The translations under genes and the position numbers were made by a program. A DNA stretch of 16,384 nt from Gemmatimonadota bacterium (GTDB lineage: Bacteria > Orphanbacterota > Orphanbacteria > Orphanbacterales > Orphanbacteraceae). Of the stretch, positions 6,129-12,642 are shown piece by piece; the first letter of the stretch is position 1; every line of letters begins with the position of its first letter. The stretch is from contig JABDJQ010000549.1 in the NCBI GenBank assembly GCA_013002425.1, forward strand, positions 1 to 16,384, in the 5' to 3' direction. The notes beneath the pieces were generated by a model. That model did not search any database. It was given only the letters and a program-made list of their open reading frames with translations, and was not told the origin of the DNA.

Positions 6129-8411
6129 ATGCTGAACTTCATAAAACGCCCTCTCGACCGTCTGCTCGATACCGCGAACATGCCGAACCGGAGGCCGGAA
6201 CTTCGCGCGCACAACGAGTCGAACGTCGACGACATGTTCATCATCGGCGACCTCGCCGGCGCCCCGGTGATCAAGCTCGCGATGGAACAGGGGTACGAAG
6301 TCATTCATCACATCGCCTCGCTCCCGGGAGCGAAGGGGGGCGACCCGAACGTGTACGACGTCGTGGTCGCGGGCGCGGGAGCCGCGGGCCTGAACGCAGC
6401 ACTCGAGGCGAAAGAGGCGGGGCTCTCGTGCCTGCTGCTCGAGAAGAGCAAGATCGCGAACACCATCGAAAACTTCCCCGAGAAGAAATGGGTCTACGCC
6501 GAGCCCGACACCAAACCGCCGAAGGGGAAGCTGTGGCTCGACGGCGCGCGCAAGGAAGATCTGGTCGCGCGCTGGAACGCGATGATCACCGAAAACGATC
6601 TCGACGTGCGCCGCGAAGAGGGCGTCGAGTCGATCACGCGCCCCGACAGGAAGTCGCCGTTCGTCGTCAAGACTTCGAAGGGCGAGTACCGCGCGCGGCG
6701 CGTGATCATCGCGATCGGCCAGCGCGGCAATCCGCGCAAGCTGGGCGTCCCGGGCGAAGAGCAGGAACGCGTCTATCACCGCCTCTATTCGCCCCGCATT
6801 TACGAGGGAGAAGACATTCTCGTGGTCGGCGGCGGCAACAGCGCGATCGAAGCCGCCCTCGTGCTCTCCGAAGCGAACCGGGTCACGCTCAGCTATCGCG
6901 GCGCGGAGTTCGGGCGTGTGTTCAAGGACAACGAACGCCTTCTGAAAGCCGCGGTCGACGCGGGCCGGGTCGAGGTCGTGTACGAATCGAACGTGACTCG
7001 CTTCGATGACGGCATTTACACACTGGAGCGGCAAGAAGGCGGAGCGAAGCGCGAGGAAGAACGAAAATTCGATCACGCGTTCGTGCTCGTCGGCGCCGAA
7101 CTGCCCGTCGGCTTCCTGCGCTCGGTCGGCATCCGGCTCGAGAACGAATGGCGCGGCAACTGGCTCGCGAGCCTCGGCCTCACCGTGGCGGCGCTCTTCT
7201 TCGCCGGTCTCTACGGCCCCGACGCGCGCATGGCCGGTCTCGCGGCGAACGTTCCCCCGCTCGCAAGCGGCGCGCTCGCGCTGCTCGCCGTCGCAGCGCT
7301 CTTCGTGACGGCGTCGCGCGGCAACAGATACTCGTGGCTCGGCATCTCGTTTCTCGCCTGCTTCACCGTCTACGGCGCAAAAGTCGGCAACGGAGAAGAG
7401 TTCTGGCCGTTCCGCGGATGGGGCTTCGAAGCTCTCTCGTTCGGCGACAGGCCGTGGTCGTTCTGGTACACGGTGCTCTACACCGTTCTCATGACCGTGT
7501 TCGGCATTCAGGCGATGAAACGTTGGGGCTTCGACCGCAAAGACAGCTTCCAGATCTGGCGCTACGTTTCGCTGATCGGGTTTCAGTGGGTCTTCTTCTT
7601 CCTGATCCCCGAGTTTCTGTTTCAGTGGGCCGTGCAGATGAACTGGGTCGGCGACACGCTCGCGAACGATCCGCAGTTCGCGGGGCAGGCGTGGCGCTCG
7701 TACGGTGTCGTGTACGCGTGGCCCCTCTTCTTCTATACGTTCTTCTACGACCCGCATCAGATCTGGATCGTCTGGGGCGTAGTGCTCACGTTCGTGCTCA
7801 TTCCGATACTGTCGTTTTTTCACGGCAAGCGCTTCTGTTCGTGGATCTGCGGTTGCGGCGGCCTCGCGGAAACGCTCGGCGACCGCTGGCGGCACCTCGC
7901 GCCGAAGGGGAAGGAATCGATTCGCTGGGAATGGATGAACATGGCCGTGCTCGTCTTCGCTGTCGTCGTCACGGTCGGCATTCTGATCAAAGACTCGATC
8001 GCGTTCGTGCGCGCGCCGTCCGAAGCCGGCCTTCATATCTACCGGATCTACGTCGATGTCTGGCTCGTAGGCATCCTGCCCGTCACGCTCTATCCGTTTC
8101 TCGGCGGCAAGGTGTGGTGTCGTTTCTGGTGCCCGCTCGCCAAACTCATGGGGCTCTATTCGAAATGGTTCGGCCGGTTTCAGATCAAGTCGAACGACAA
8201 ATGCATCGCGTGCACCGAATGTACGCGGAACTGCCAGGTCGGGATCGACGTCATGAGCTATGCGCTGAAGCAGGAGCCGCTGACGAACGACGACTCTTCG
8301 TGCATCGGCTGCGGCATCTGCGTCACGGTCTGCCCGATGGACGTTCTTTCGTTCGGCGACGAACCCGCTGTAACATCGGAGAAGAAGACGGCACTCACGA
8401 CCGAATCGTAA
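6129..8411 (+). CDS. NAD(P)H flavoprotein fused to NosR/NapH-like Fe-S membrane domain
   Basis: A 760-residue fusion. Residues 75-335 are a thioredoxin-reductase-like FAD/NAD(P) module: FAD motif GAGAAG (82-87), 'AIGQRGNPRKLGVPG' (195-209), NAD(P) motif GGGNSA (234-239) and 'YRGAEFGR' (256-263). It lacks the CxxC redox pair, as YpdA and ferredoxin-NADP reductases do. The GD motif that normally closes the FAD domain is at the N-terminus instead ('MFIIGDLAGAPVIKLAMEQG', 36-55), i.e. a circular permutation. From about 345 there are multiple membrane helices, then NosR/NapH-type cysteine clusters C570/C574/C576 and C664/C668. Two 4Fe-4S ferredoxin motifs end the protein (C692-C702 and C725-C735). 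The layout implies NAD(P)H to FAD to Fe-S electron flow at the membrane. The acceptor is unknown. A GAGAGGA site precedes the ATG by 12 bases. Confidence 0.9.
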   Translation: MLNFIKRPLDRLLDTANMPNRRPELRAHNESNVDDMFIIGDLAGAPVIKLAMEQGYEVIHHIASLPGAKGGDPNVYDVVVAGAGAAGLNAALEAKEAGLSCLLLEKSKIANTIENFPEKKWVYAEPDTKPPKGKLWLDGARKEDLVARWNAMITENDLDVRREEGVESITRPDRKSPFVVKTSKGEYRARRVIIAIGQRGNPRKLGVPGEEQERVYHRLYSPRIYEGEDILVVGGGNSAIEAALVLSEANRVTLSYRGAEFGRVFKDNERLLKAAVDAGRVEVVYESNVTRFDDGIYTLERQEGGAKREEERKFDHAFVLVGAELPVGFLRSVGIRLENEWRGNWLASLGLTVAALFFAGLYGPDARMAGLAANVPPLASGALALLAVAALFVTASRGNRYSWLGISFLACFTVYGAKVGNGEEFWPFRGWGFEALSFGDRPWSFWYTVLYTVLMTVFGIQAMKRWGFDRKDSFQIWRYVSLIGFQWVFFFLIPEFLFQWAVQMNWVGDTLANDPQFAGQAWRSYGVVYAWPLFFYTFFYDPHQIWIVWGVVLTFVLIPILSFFHGKRFCSWICGCGGLAETLGDRWRHLAPKGKESIRWEWMNMAVLVFAVVVTVGILIKDSIAFVRAPSEAGLHIYRIYVDVWLVGILPVTLYPFLGGKVWCRFWCPLAKLMGLYSKWFGRFQIKSNDKCIACTECTRNCQVGIDVMSYALKQEPLTNDDSSCIGCGICVTVCPMDVLSFGDEPAVTSEKKTALTTES

Positions 8412-8442
8412 GAGCCGACGTTGTCTTTCGCCCCGCCCCGCC

Positions 8443-8447
8443 GGAGG
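8443..8447 (+). promoter_or_regulatory. Strong Shine-Dalgarno site of the VTT-family gene
   Basis: GGAGG lies 5 bases before the ATG at 8453 and fixes this start. Longer in-frame readings would run back through the upstream flavoprotein gene. Confidence 0.7.
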
Positions 8448-8452
8448 TCTTC

Positions 8453-9190
8453 ATGAAATCAAATGCCGCCCGCATCGCCCTTGCGCTCGCAGCGGCCGCG
8501 GGTCTCTTCGCCCTGTTTCGCTGGCTGCCGGTCAACGACTGGATCCAGCGTCTGCTGACGGCCGCCGCGGAAATGGGTCCCGCCGGGCCGGTGTTACTCG
8601 CGGGCGCCTATATCGTGGCGTGCGTGCTGCTGATCCCGGGCTCCCTCATCACCCTCGGCGCGGGGTTCGTTTTCGGCCTGGTCACGGGCGGCATCGCCGT
8701 TTCGATCGGCGCGACCCTCGGCGCGGCCGCGGCGTTTCTGATCGGGCGCAAACTCGCACGCGGCCGGGTCGAAGCGAGAGTGCGGTCGAACAGCCGGTTT
8801 CAGGCAATCGACGAAGCCGTGGGGCGCGAGGGCTTCAAGATCGTGCTGCTGACGCGGCTCTCGCCGGTCTTCCCGTTCAATCTGCTGAATTACGCGTACG
8901 GCGTTACGAAGGTGAGCTTCAGAGACTACTTCTTCGCGTCGTGGATCGGCATGCTGCCGGGAACGCTGATGTACGTCTATCTCGGGAGCGCGGCGAAGAA
9001 CATTTCGGATCTCTTCGCGGGCAACGTGGAGGGGGGCGCCGGGCAGCAGGTTCTGTTCGCCGCGGGCCTGCTGGCTACCGTGATCGTTACGGTATTCGTG
9101 ACGCGGATTTCGAAGCGGGCGCTGAACGAAGCGATCCGCAGGGACGAACGCGAACAGGCGGCCGGCGCGCCGTCACGGGCGGGGTCATGA
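8453..9190 (+). CDS. TVP38/TMEM64 (VTT/DedA-like) family membrane protein
   Basis: A 245-residue polytopic inner-membrane protein. An N-terminal helix (about 6-24) is followed by helices with the VTT core: 'IPGSLITLGAGFVFG' (61-75), a glycine/alanine-rich helix (79-98) ending in basic 'GRKLARGR', and the conserved block 'RLSPVFPFNLLNYAYG' (135-150) with 'SWIGMLPGTLMYVYLG' (163-178). A last helix spans about 199-217 before a charged tail. VTT proteins include DedA undecaprenyl-phosphate flippases and eukaryotic TMEM41B/VMP1 scramblases, so lipid movement is the best general guess; bacterial TVP38 substrates are mostly unknown. The stop overlaps the start of the disulfide reductase gene (ATGA, 9187-9190). 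That pairing, sometimes as one fused gene, recurs in bacteria and implies joint function. Confidence 0.92.
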   Translation: MKSNAARIALALAAAAGLFALFRWLPVNDWIQRLLTAAAEMGPAGPVLLAGAYIVACVLLIPGSLITLGAGFVFGLVTGGIAVSIGATLGAAAAFLIGRKLARGRVEARVRSNSRFQAIDEAVGREGFKIVLLTRLSPVFPFNLLNYAYGVTKVSFRDYFFASWIGMLPGTLMYVYLGSAAKNISDLFAGNVEGGAGQQVLFAAGLLATVIVTVFVTRISKRALNEAIRRDEREQAAGAPSRAGS

Positions 9191-10704
9191 GCGACACGGT
9201 CGAAATGCTTCCGAACGACGAACACAATCAGAAACTGATCGCGAACGTCCATCCGCCCGACTGGACGAACCCGAAACCCGACGGCCGGTACAATATCGTC
9301 GCGATCGGCGGAGGCACGGCGGGGCTCGTGACAGCCGCCGGCGCCGCGGGCCTCGGCGCAAAAGCGGCGCTCATCGAAAAGAACATGCTGGGCGGAGACT
9401 GCCTGAACGTCGGCTGCGTCCCTTCGAAGGCGCTGCTCCGTGTCGCCAAGGCGTACGCGGAGGTGCGGGGCGCAGGCGATCTCGGAATCCGGACCGGGAG
9501 CGAACCGCGCGTCGACTTTCCCGCCGTCATGGAGCGCATGCGCCGGCTGCGCGCGAAGATCGCGCCGCACGATTCCGCGCAGCGGTTTCGCGACCTCGGC
9601 GTCGACGTCTATCTCGGAGAGGCTAAGTTCGTCGGCCGGAACAAGGTCGAGGTCGACGGCCGGGTCATCGAATTCAGCAAGGCGTGCATCGCGACCGGCG
9701 GGCGGGCTGCGGCGCCTCCGATCCCGGGTCTCGGCGACATCGAATATCTTACGAACGAGACGCTCTTCGAACTGACCGAACTTCCGAAGGATCTGATCGT
9801 GATCGGCGCGGGCCCGATCGGGTGCGAGATGGCGCAGTCGTTCCGGCGATTCGGATCGAATGTGACGATTCTCGAAATGGCGTCGCGCATTCTGATCAAA
9901 GAAGACGAAGACGCCGGGGAGATCGTGCGGGCCGCCCTCGTGGCCGACGGAATTCAGTTGGAACTCGGCGTCAAGATCGCGAGTCTCAAGAAGAGAGGCG
10001 CGCGCGTCATCGCCACGCTCGAGACGGCGGACGGAAACCAGACCGCTCTCGAAGCCGATCGCGTTCTTGTCGCCGCCGGGCGCAAACCGAACGTCGAAGG
10101 GCTCGGGCTCGAAGTGGCCGGCGTCGCCTGCACGAAACACGGAGTCACGGTCGATGATCGTTTGCGCACGTCGAATCCGAATATCTTCGCCGCCGGCGAC
10201 ATCTGCTCGCAGTATCAGTTCACGCACACGGCCGACGCGCTCGCGCGCATCGTGATCGGCAACGCGCTCTTTCCCGGGCGCGGCAAGGCGAGCGCTCTCA
10301 CGGTGCCATGGGCGACCTACACCGACCCTGAAATCGCGCACGTAGGCCTCTACCCCGGCGAGGCGAAGGAACGCGGAATCGAGATCGACACGTACACGGA
10401 GGATTTTTCGCACGTGGACCGCGCGATCCTCGATGAAGAAAACGGCCTCGTCAAGATTCACGTTCGCAAGGGAACCGACAAAATCGTGGGCGCCACGATC
10501 GTGGCGAAACACGCGGGCGATCTCATCAGCGAAATCACCGTGGCGATGGCGGCCGGCGCGGGACTCGGCACGATCGCGAAAGCGATCCATCCGTACCCGA
10601 CGCAGGCGGAAGCGATCAAGCGGCTCGGCGACGCCTACAACCGGACGCGCCTCACGCCGTTCGTCAAATCGCTGTTCGAGAAGTGGTTTTCGTTCACGCG
10701 ATAG
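9187..10704 (+). CDS. MerA/Lpd-like FAD pyridine nucleotide-disulfide oxidoreductase
   Basis: A 505-residue soluble class I flavoprotein disulfide reductase. An N-terminal extension of about 33 residues precedes the FAD motif GGGTAG (41-46). The redox-active disulfide is C72/C77 in 'GGDCLNVGCVPSKAL'. The NAD(P) motif is GAGPIG (207-212), the FAD GD motif is 'FAAGD' (334-338), and the dimerisation domain carries the catalytic His468 in 'HPYPTQAEA'. The enzyme should pass electrons from NAD(P)H through FAD to a disulfide or a similar acceptor. Although this family is often labelled mercuric reductase, there is no N-terminal heavy-metal domain and no C-terminal Cys pair, and no mer genes are nearby; mercury reduction is therefore doubtful. 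The ATGA overlap with the VTT gene points to a membrane-associated partner. Confidence 0.92.
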   Translation: MSDTVEMLPNDEHNQKLIANVHPPDWTNPKPDGRYNIVAIGGGTAGLVTAAGAAGLGAKAALIEKNMLGGDCLNVGCVPSKALLRVAKAYAEVRGAGDLGIRTGSEPRVDFPAVMERMRRLRAKIAPHDSAQRFRDLGVDVYLGEAKFVGRNKVEVDGRVIEFSKACIATGGRAAAPPIPGLGDIEYLTNETLFELTELPKDLIVIGAGPIGCEMAQSFRRFGSNVTILEMASRILIKEDEDAGEIVRAALVADGIQLELGVKIASLKKRGARVIATLETADGNQTALEADRVLVAAGRKPNVEGLGLEVAGVACTKHGVTVDDRLRTSNPNIFAAGDICSQYQFTHTADALARIVIGNALFPGRGKASALTVPWATYTDPEIAHVGLYPGEAKERGIEIDTYTEDFSHVDRAILDEENGLVKIHVRKGTDKIVGATIVAKHAGDLISEITVAMAAGAGLGTIAKAIHPYPTQAEAIKRLGDAYNRTRLTPFVKSLFEKWFSFTR

Positions 10705-10706
10705 AT

Positions 10707-10728
10707 CGTTCGCATTTCGAACGGTTTT
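10707..10728 (+). terminator. Small hairpin followed by T run, possible weak terminator or attenuator
   Basis: CGTTCG (10707-10712) and CGAACG (10718-10723) form a perfect 6-bp stem with a 5-base loop, starting two bases after the reductase stop. GTTTT follows. The stem is short and the T run has only four bases, so termination may be partial. Confidence 0.35.
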
Positions 10729-10731
10729 CGT

Positions 10732-10757
10732 TCGCAGGCTTCGACTCTCGCAGGCTT
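10732..10757 (+). repeat. 10-bp direct repeat upstream of the DUF547 gene
   Basis: TCGCAGGCTT occurs at 10732-10741 and again at 10748-10757, a 16-base period, in the 73-base gap before the DUF547 gene. It could be a protein-binding site, an mRNA feature or chance; nothing else in the sequence decides between these. Confidence 0.4.
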
Positions 10758-10777
10758 TTCAACAAGGAACGACCGAC

Positions 10778-11545
10778 ATGATCGACAGGACATGGATTCT
10801 CGCCGCAGCTGTCGCGCTGCTGACCTCCTCGACGCCCGCAGCTGCGGAACTCCACGACTCGTTCGGCGAGTTGCTGGCAGAGCATGTCGAGAAAGGCATT
10901 GTCGATTATGCCGGGTTTCAGAAAGACGAAGCGCGGCTGGACGCTTATCTCGCAACCATCGCCAGGACCGACGTCGCGAAGATGAGTGCCGACCAGAAGA
11001 AAGCGTTCTGGATCAACGCCTACAACGCGTTCACGATCAAGCTCATCCTGAATCACTACCCCGGCATCGAGAGCATCAAAGACATTCCGCGCGGCGACCG
11101 CTGGAACTGGGAGGGATGGATCGTGGGCGGCGAGAAGCAGTCGCTCGACGCGATCGAGCACGAGTTCCTCCGTCCGCTCGGCGACCCGCGCATTCATTTT
11201 GCGATCAACTGCGCTTCGTTCTCGTGCCCCGACCTGATCGCGGAGGCGTACCGTCCCGAAACGCTCGACGAACAGCTCGACCGCGTCACACGCGCGTTCT
11301 TCGCGAACGAGGAGAAAGGCCTGCGCTTCGGCATGGAGAGCGGCTTCCTGGGCGGCGAGAACCCGACCGTGCGCGTATCGGAAATCCTCTTCTGGTTTCG
11401 GGAGGATTTCGAACGGGACGGCGGCGATCGTATCGGCTTTCTGCTGCGCTACGCTCCCGACGCCGCGCAAACGTTCATCGCGGAGCACCGGGGCGACCTC
11501 GATCTGAAGAAACTGGACTACGACTGGTCACTGAATGACGAATGA
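10778..11545 (+). CDS. Secreted DUF547-domain protein
   Basis: A 255-residue protein with a signal peptide (about 1-23, TPAAA-E) and then a single DUF547 domain. The conserved blocks are 'AFWINAYNAFTIKLIL' (76-91) and 'IHFAINCASFSCPDL' (139-153), with the C145/C150 pair typical of the family. The biochemical role of DUF547 is not established; the conserved Cys/His residues suggest a catalytic or thiol-related function outside the cytoplasm. DUF547 genes often occur near TVP38 and MerA-like reductase genes, as here. AAGGA at 10764-10768 lies 9 bases before the ATG and supports this start. The 73-base gap upstream is the longest inside the 5489-11545 block, so the gene may be partly uncoupled from the reductase. 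Confidence 0.88.
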   Translation: MIDRTWILAAAVALLTSSTPAAAELHDSFGELLAEHVEKGIVDYAGFQKDEARLDAYLATIARTDVAKMSADQKKAFWINAYNAFTIKLILNHYPGIESIKDIPRGDRWNWEGWIVGGEKQSLDAIEHEFLRPLGDPRIHFAINCASFSCPDLIAEAYRPETLDEQLDRVTRAFFANEEKGLRFGMESGFLGGENPTVRVSEILFWFREDFERDGGDRIGFLLRYAPDAAQTFIAEHRGDLDLKKLDYDWSLNDE

Positions 11546-11553
11546 TGGTAGGC

Positions 11554-11567
11554 TCCGATTAATCGGA
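11554..11567. promoter_or_regulatory. 14-bp perfect palindrome, candidate operator upstream of egtD
   Basis: TCCGATTAATCGGA reads the same on both strands. It sits 8 bases after the DUF547 stop and 79 bases before the egtD start, in the only AT-rich spot of that gap. With no loop and no T run it is not a terminator. A dimeric regulator site is a reasonable guess. Confidence 0.4.
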
Positions 11568-11637
11568 ACGCGATTGTCGCGATTGCCGCGCCCCCGGCGA
11601 TCGCCGCGATCCCCGCGACGCCCGTATCGTTTCAAGT

Positions 11638-11641
11638 GAGG
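11638..11641 (+). promoter_or_regulatory. Shine-Dalgarno site for the GTG start of egtD
   Basis: GAGG ends 5 bases before the GTG at 11647. No in-frame ATG lies nearby, so this site decides the unusual start codon. Confidence 0.55.
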
Positions 11642-11646
11642 TTTCT

Positions 11647-12642
11647 GTGATCCCGGCCGCCGCACAAAGTCGATTTCGCCTGATCGAAGGCGAACAGCTG
11701 CAGAGCGAATCTTTCGCCGAAGCGGTCGAGGCGGGCCTGTCCCGCGATCCCAAAAAGCTCGACTGCCGCTTCTTCTACGACGAAACCGGCTCATTGCTCT
11801 TCGAGCGGATCTGCGAACTGCCCGAGTACTACCTAACGCGCTCGGAACGTGAGATTCTCGTGGAGCGCTCCCGAGAAATCGCGCGGCGCTTCCCGCGAGA
11901 CACGATTCTCGTGGAACTCGGCAGCGGGAGCTCGGCGAAGACGGACCTGCTGATTTCGGCGTGGATCGCGGAACACGGCTCGCTCCGCTACGAACCGATC
12001 GACATCTCCGAAGAGATCCTGCGCGAGAGCTCGCTGCAGCTTCTCGAACGTCACCGCCGGCTTACGGTTCACGCCATCGCCGGCCATTTCGAGGACGGGC
12101 TCCGCCGCATCGAATCGGCCGAATCCGGAGCGAAACTGGTGATCTGGCTCGGCTCCACGATCGGCAATCTGACGCGAAGCCAGGCGATTGCGTTCCTGCG
12201 CAACGTGCGCGGATCGCTCAGCGAGCGCGACGGCCTGCTCATCGGGATCGATCTGCGGAAAGACGTCGGCATTCTCGAAAACGCGTACAACGATGCCGCC
12301 GGAGTCACGGCCGATTTCAACCTGAATCTGCTCGACCGGATCAACGCGGAACTCGGCGGCCACTTCGACCGCGCGCGGTTTCGTCACGAAGCGAAGTTCA
12401 ACTCCGAATCGGGCAGCATTCAGATGTTTCTCGTAAGCGAAGAGTCACAGGAAGTGGCGATCGACGAGATCGGCCGCACGTTTTCATTCGGAGCCGGCGA
12501 GCGAATTCATACGGAGAACTCGCACAAATACTCGATCGACGAGATCGACTCGCTGTTTCACGAGGCGCGTTTCGCGCTTGCGGAGCGATGGTTCGACTCG
12601 AACGGGCTATTCAGCCTGAACCTCGCGCGGCCGCTTCCGTAA
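11647..12642 (+). CDS. egtD: L-histidine N-alpha-methyltransferase (EgtD), hercynine-forming
   Basis: A 331-residue cytoplasmic SAM-dependent enzyme that trimethylates histidine to hercynine, the first step to ergothioneine. Diagnostic sequence: 'CELPEYYLTRSEREIL' (56-71) with the substrate-site tyrosine, the SAM motif 'LGSGSSAKT' (91-99), 'WLGSTIGNL' (167-175) with Asn174, 'ENAYNDAAGVTADFN' (211-225), and 'HTENSHKYS' (288-296), where Glu290 and Ser292 match the histidine-binding pair of mycobacterial EgtD. Length is close to the usual 320. Translation starts at GTG with a GAGG site 5 bases upstream. Unlike many egt loci there is no egtB, egtC or egtE neighbour, so sulfur insertion must be encoded elsewhere or use another route such as an EanB-type rhodanese. 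The 3' end overlaps trmB on the other strand by 36 bases. Confidence 0.93.
   Translation: MIPAAAQSRFRLIEGEQLQSESFAEAVEAGLSRDPKKLDCRFFYDETGSLLFERICELPEYYLTRSEREILVERSREIARRFPRDTILVELGSGSSAKTDLLISAWIAEHGSLRYEPIDISEEILRESSLQLLERHRRLTVHAIAGHFEDGLRRIESAESGAKLVIWLGSTIGNLTRSQAIAFLRNVRGSLSERDGLLIGIDLRKDVGILENAYNDAAGVTADFNLNLLDRINAELGGHFDRARFRHEAKFNSESGSIQMFLVSEESQEVAIDEIGRTFSFGAGERIHTENSHKYSIDEIDSLFHEARFALAERWFDSNGLFSLNLARPLP

Noticed and set aside
3497..6304. Very long minus-strand open frame (935 codons) opposite the ABC transporter and zinc-ribbon genes
   Set aside because: The translation is rich in Arg, Glu and Ala with no recognisable domain, and it lies exactly opposite well-supported genes. 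Such frames arise from GC-rich codon use on the other strand.
5502..8036. Long minus-strand open frame (844 codons) opposite the flavoprotein gene
   Set aside because: Same reason: a low-complexity Arg/Glu/Val translation mirroring the coding strand, and no ribosome site or family motif.
8977..10590. Minus-strand open frame (537 codons) opposite the disulfide reductase
   Set aside because: Shadow of the reductase gene; no domain visible.
9187..10704. Mercuric reductase / mercury resistance locus
   Set aside because: The enzyme lacks the N-terminal metal-binding domain and the C-terminal Cys pair of MerA, and no merR, merT or merP is nearby. A VTT-linked reductase of other function fits better.
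11568..11630. CGCGAT/CGCCG-like repeats before egtD as a CRISPR or short tandem array
   Set aside because: The units are irregular, a few bases long and without spacers; this looks like GC-rich low-complexity sequence.
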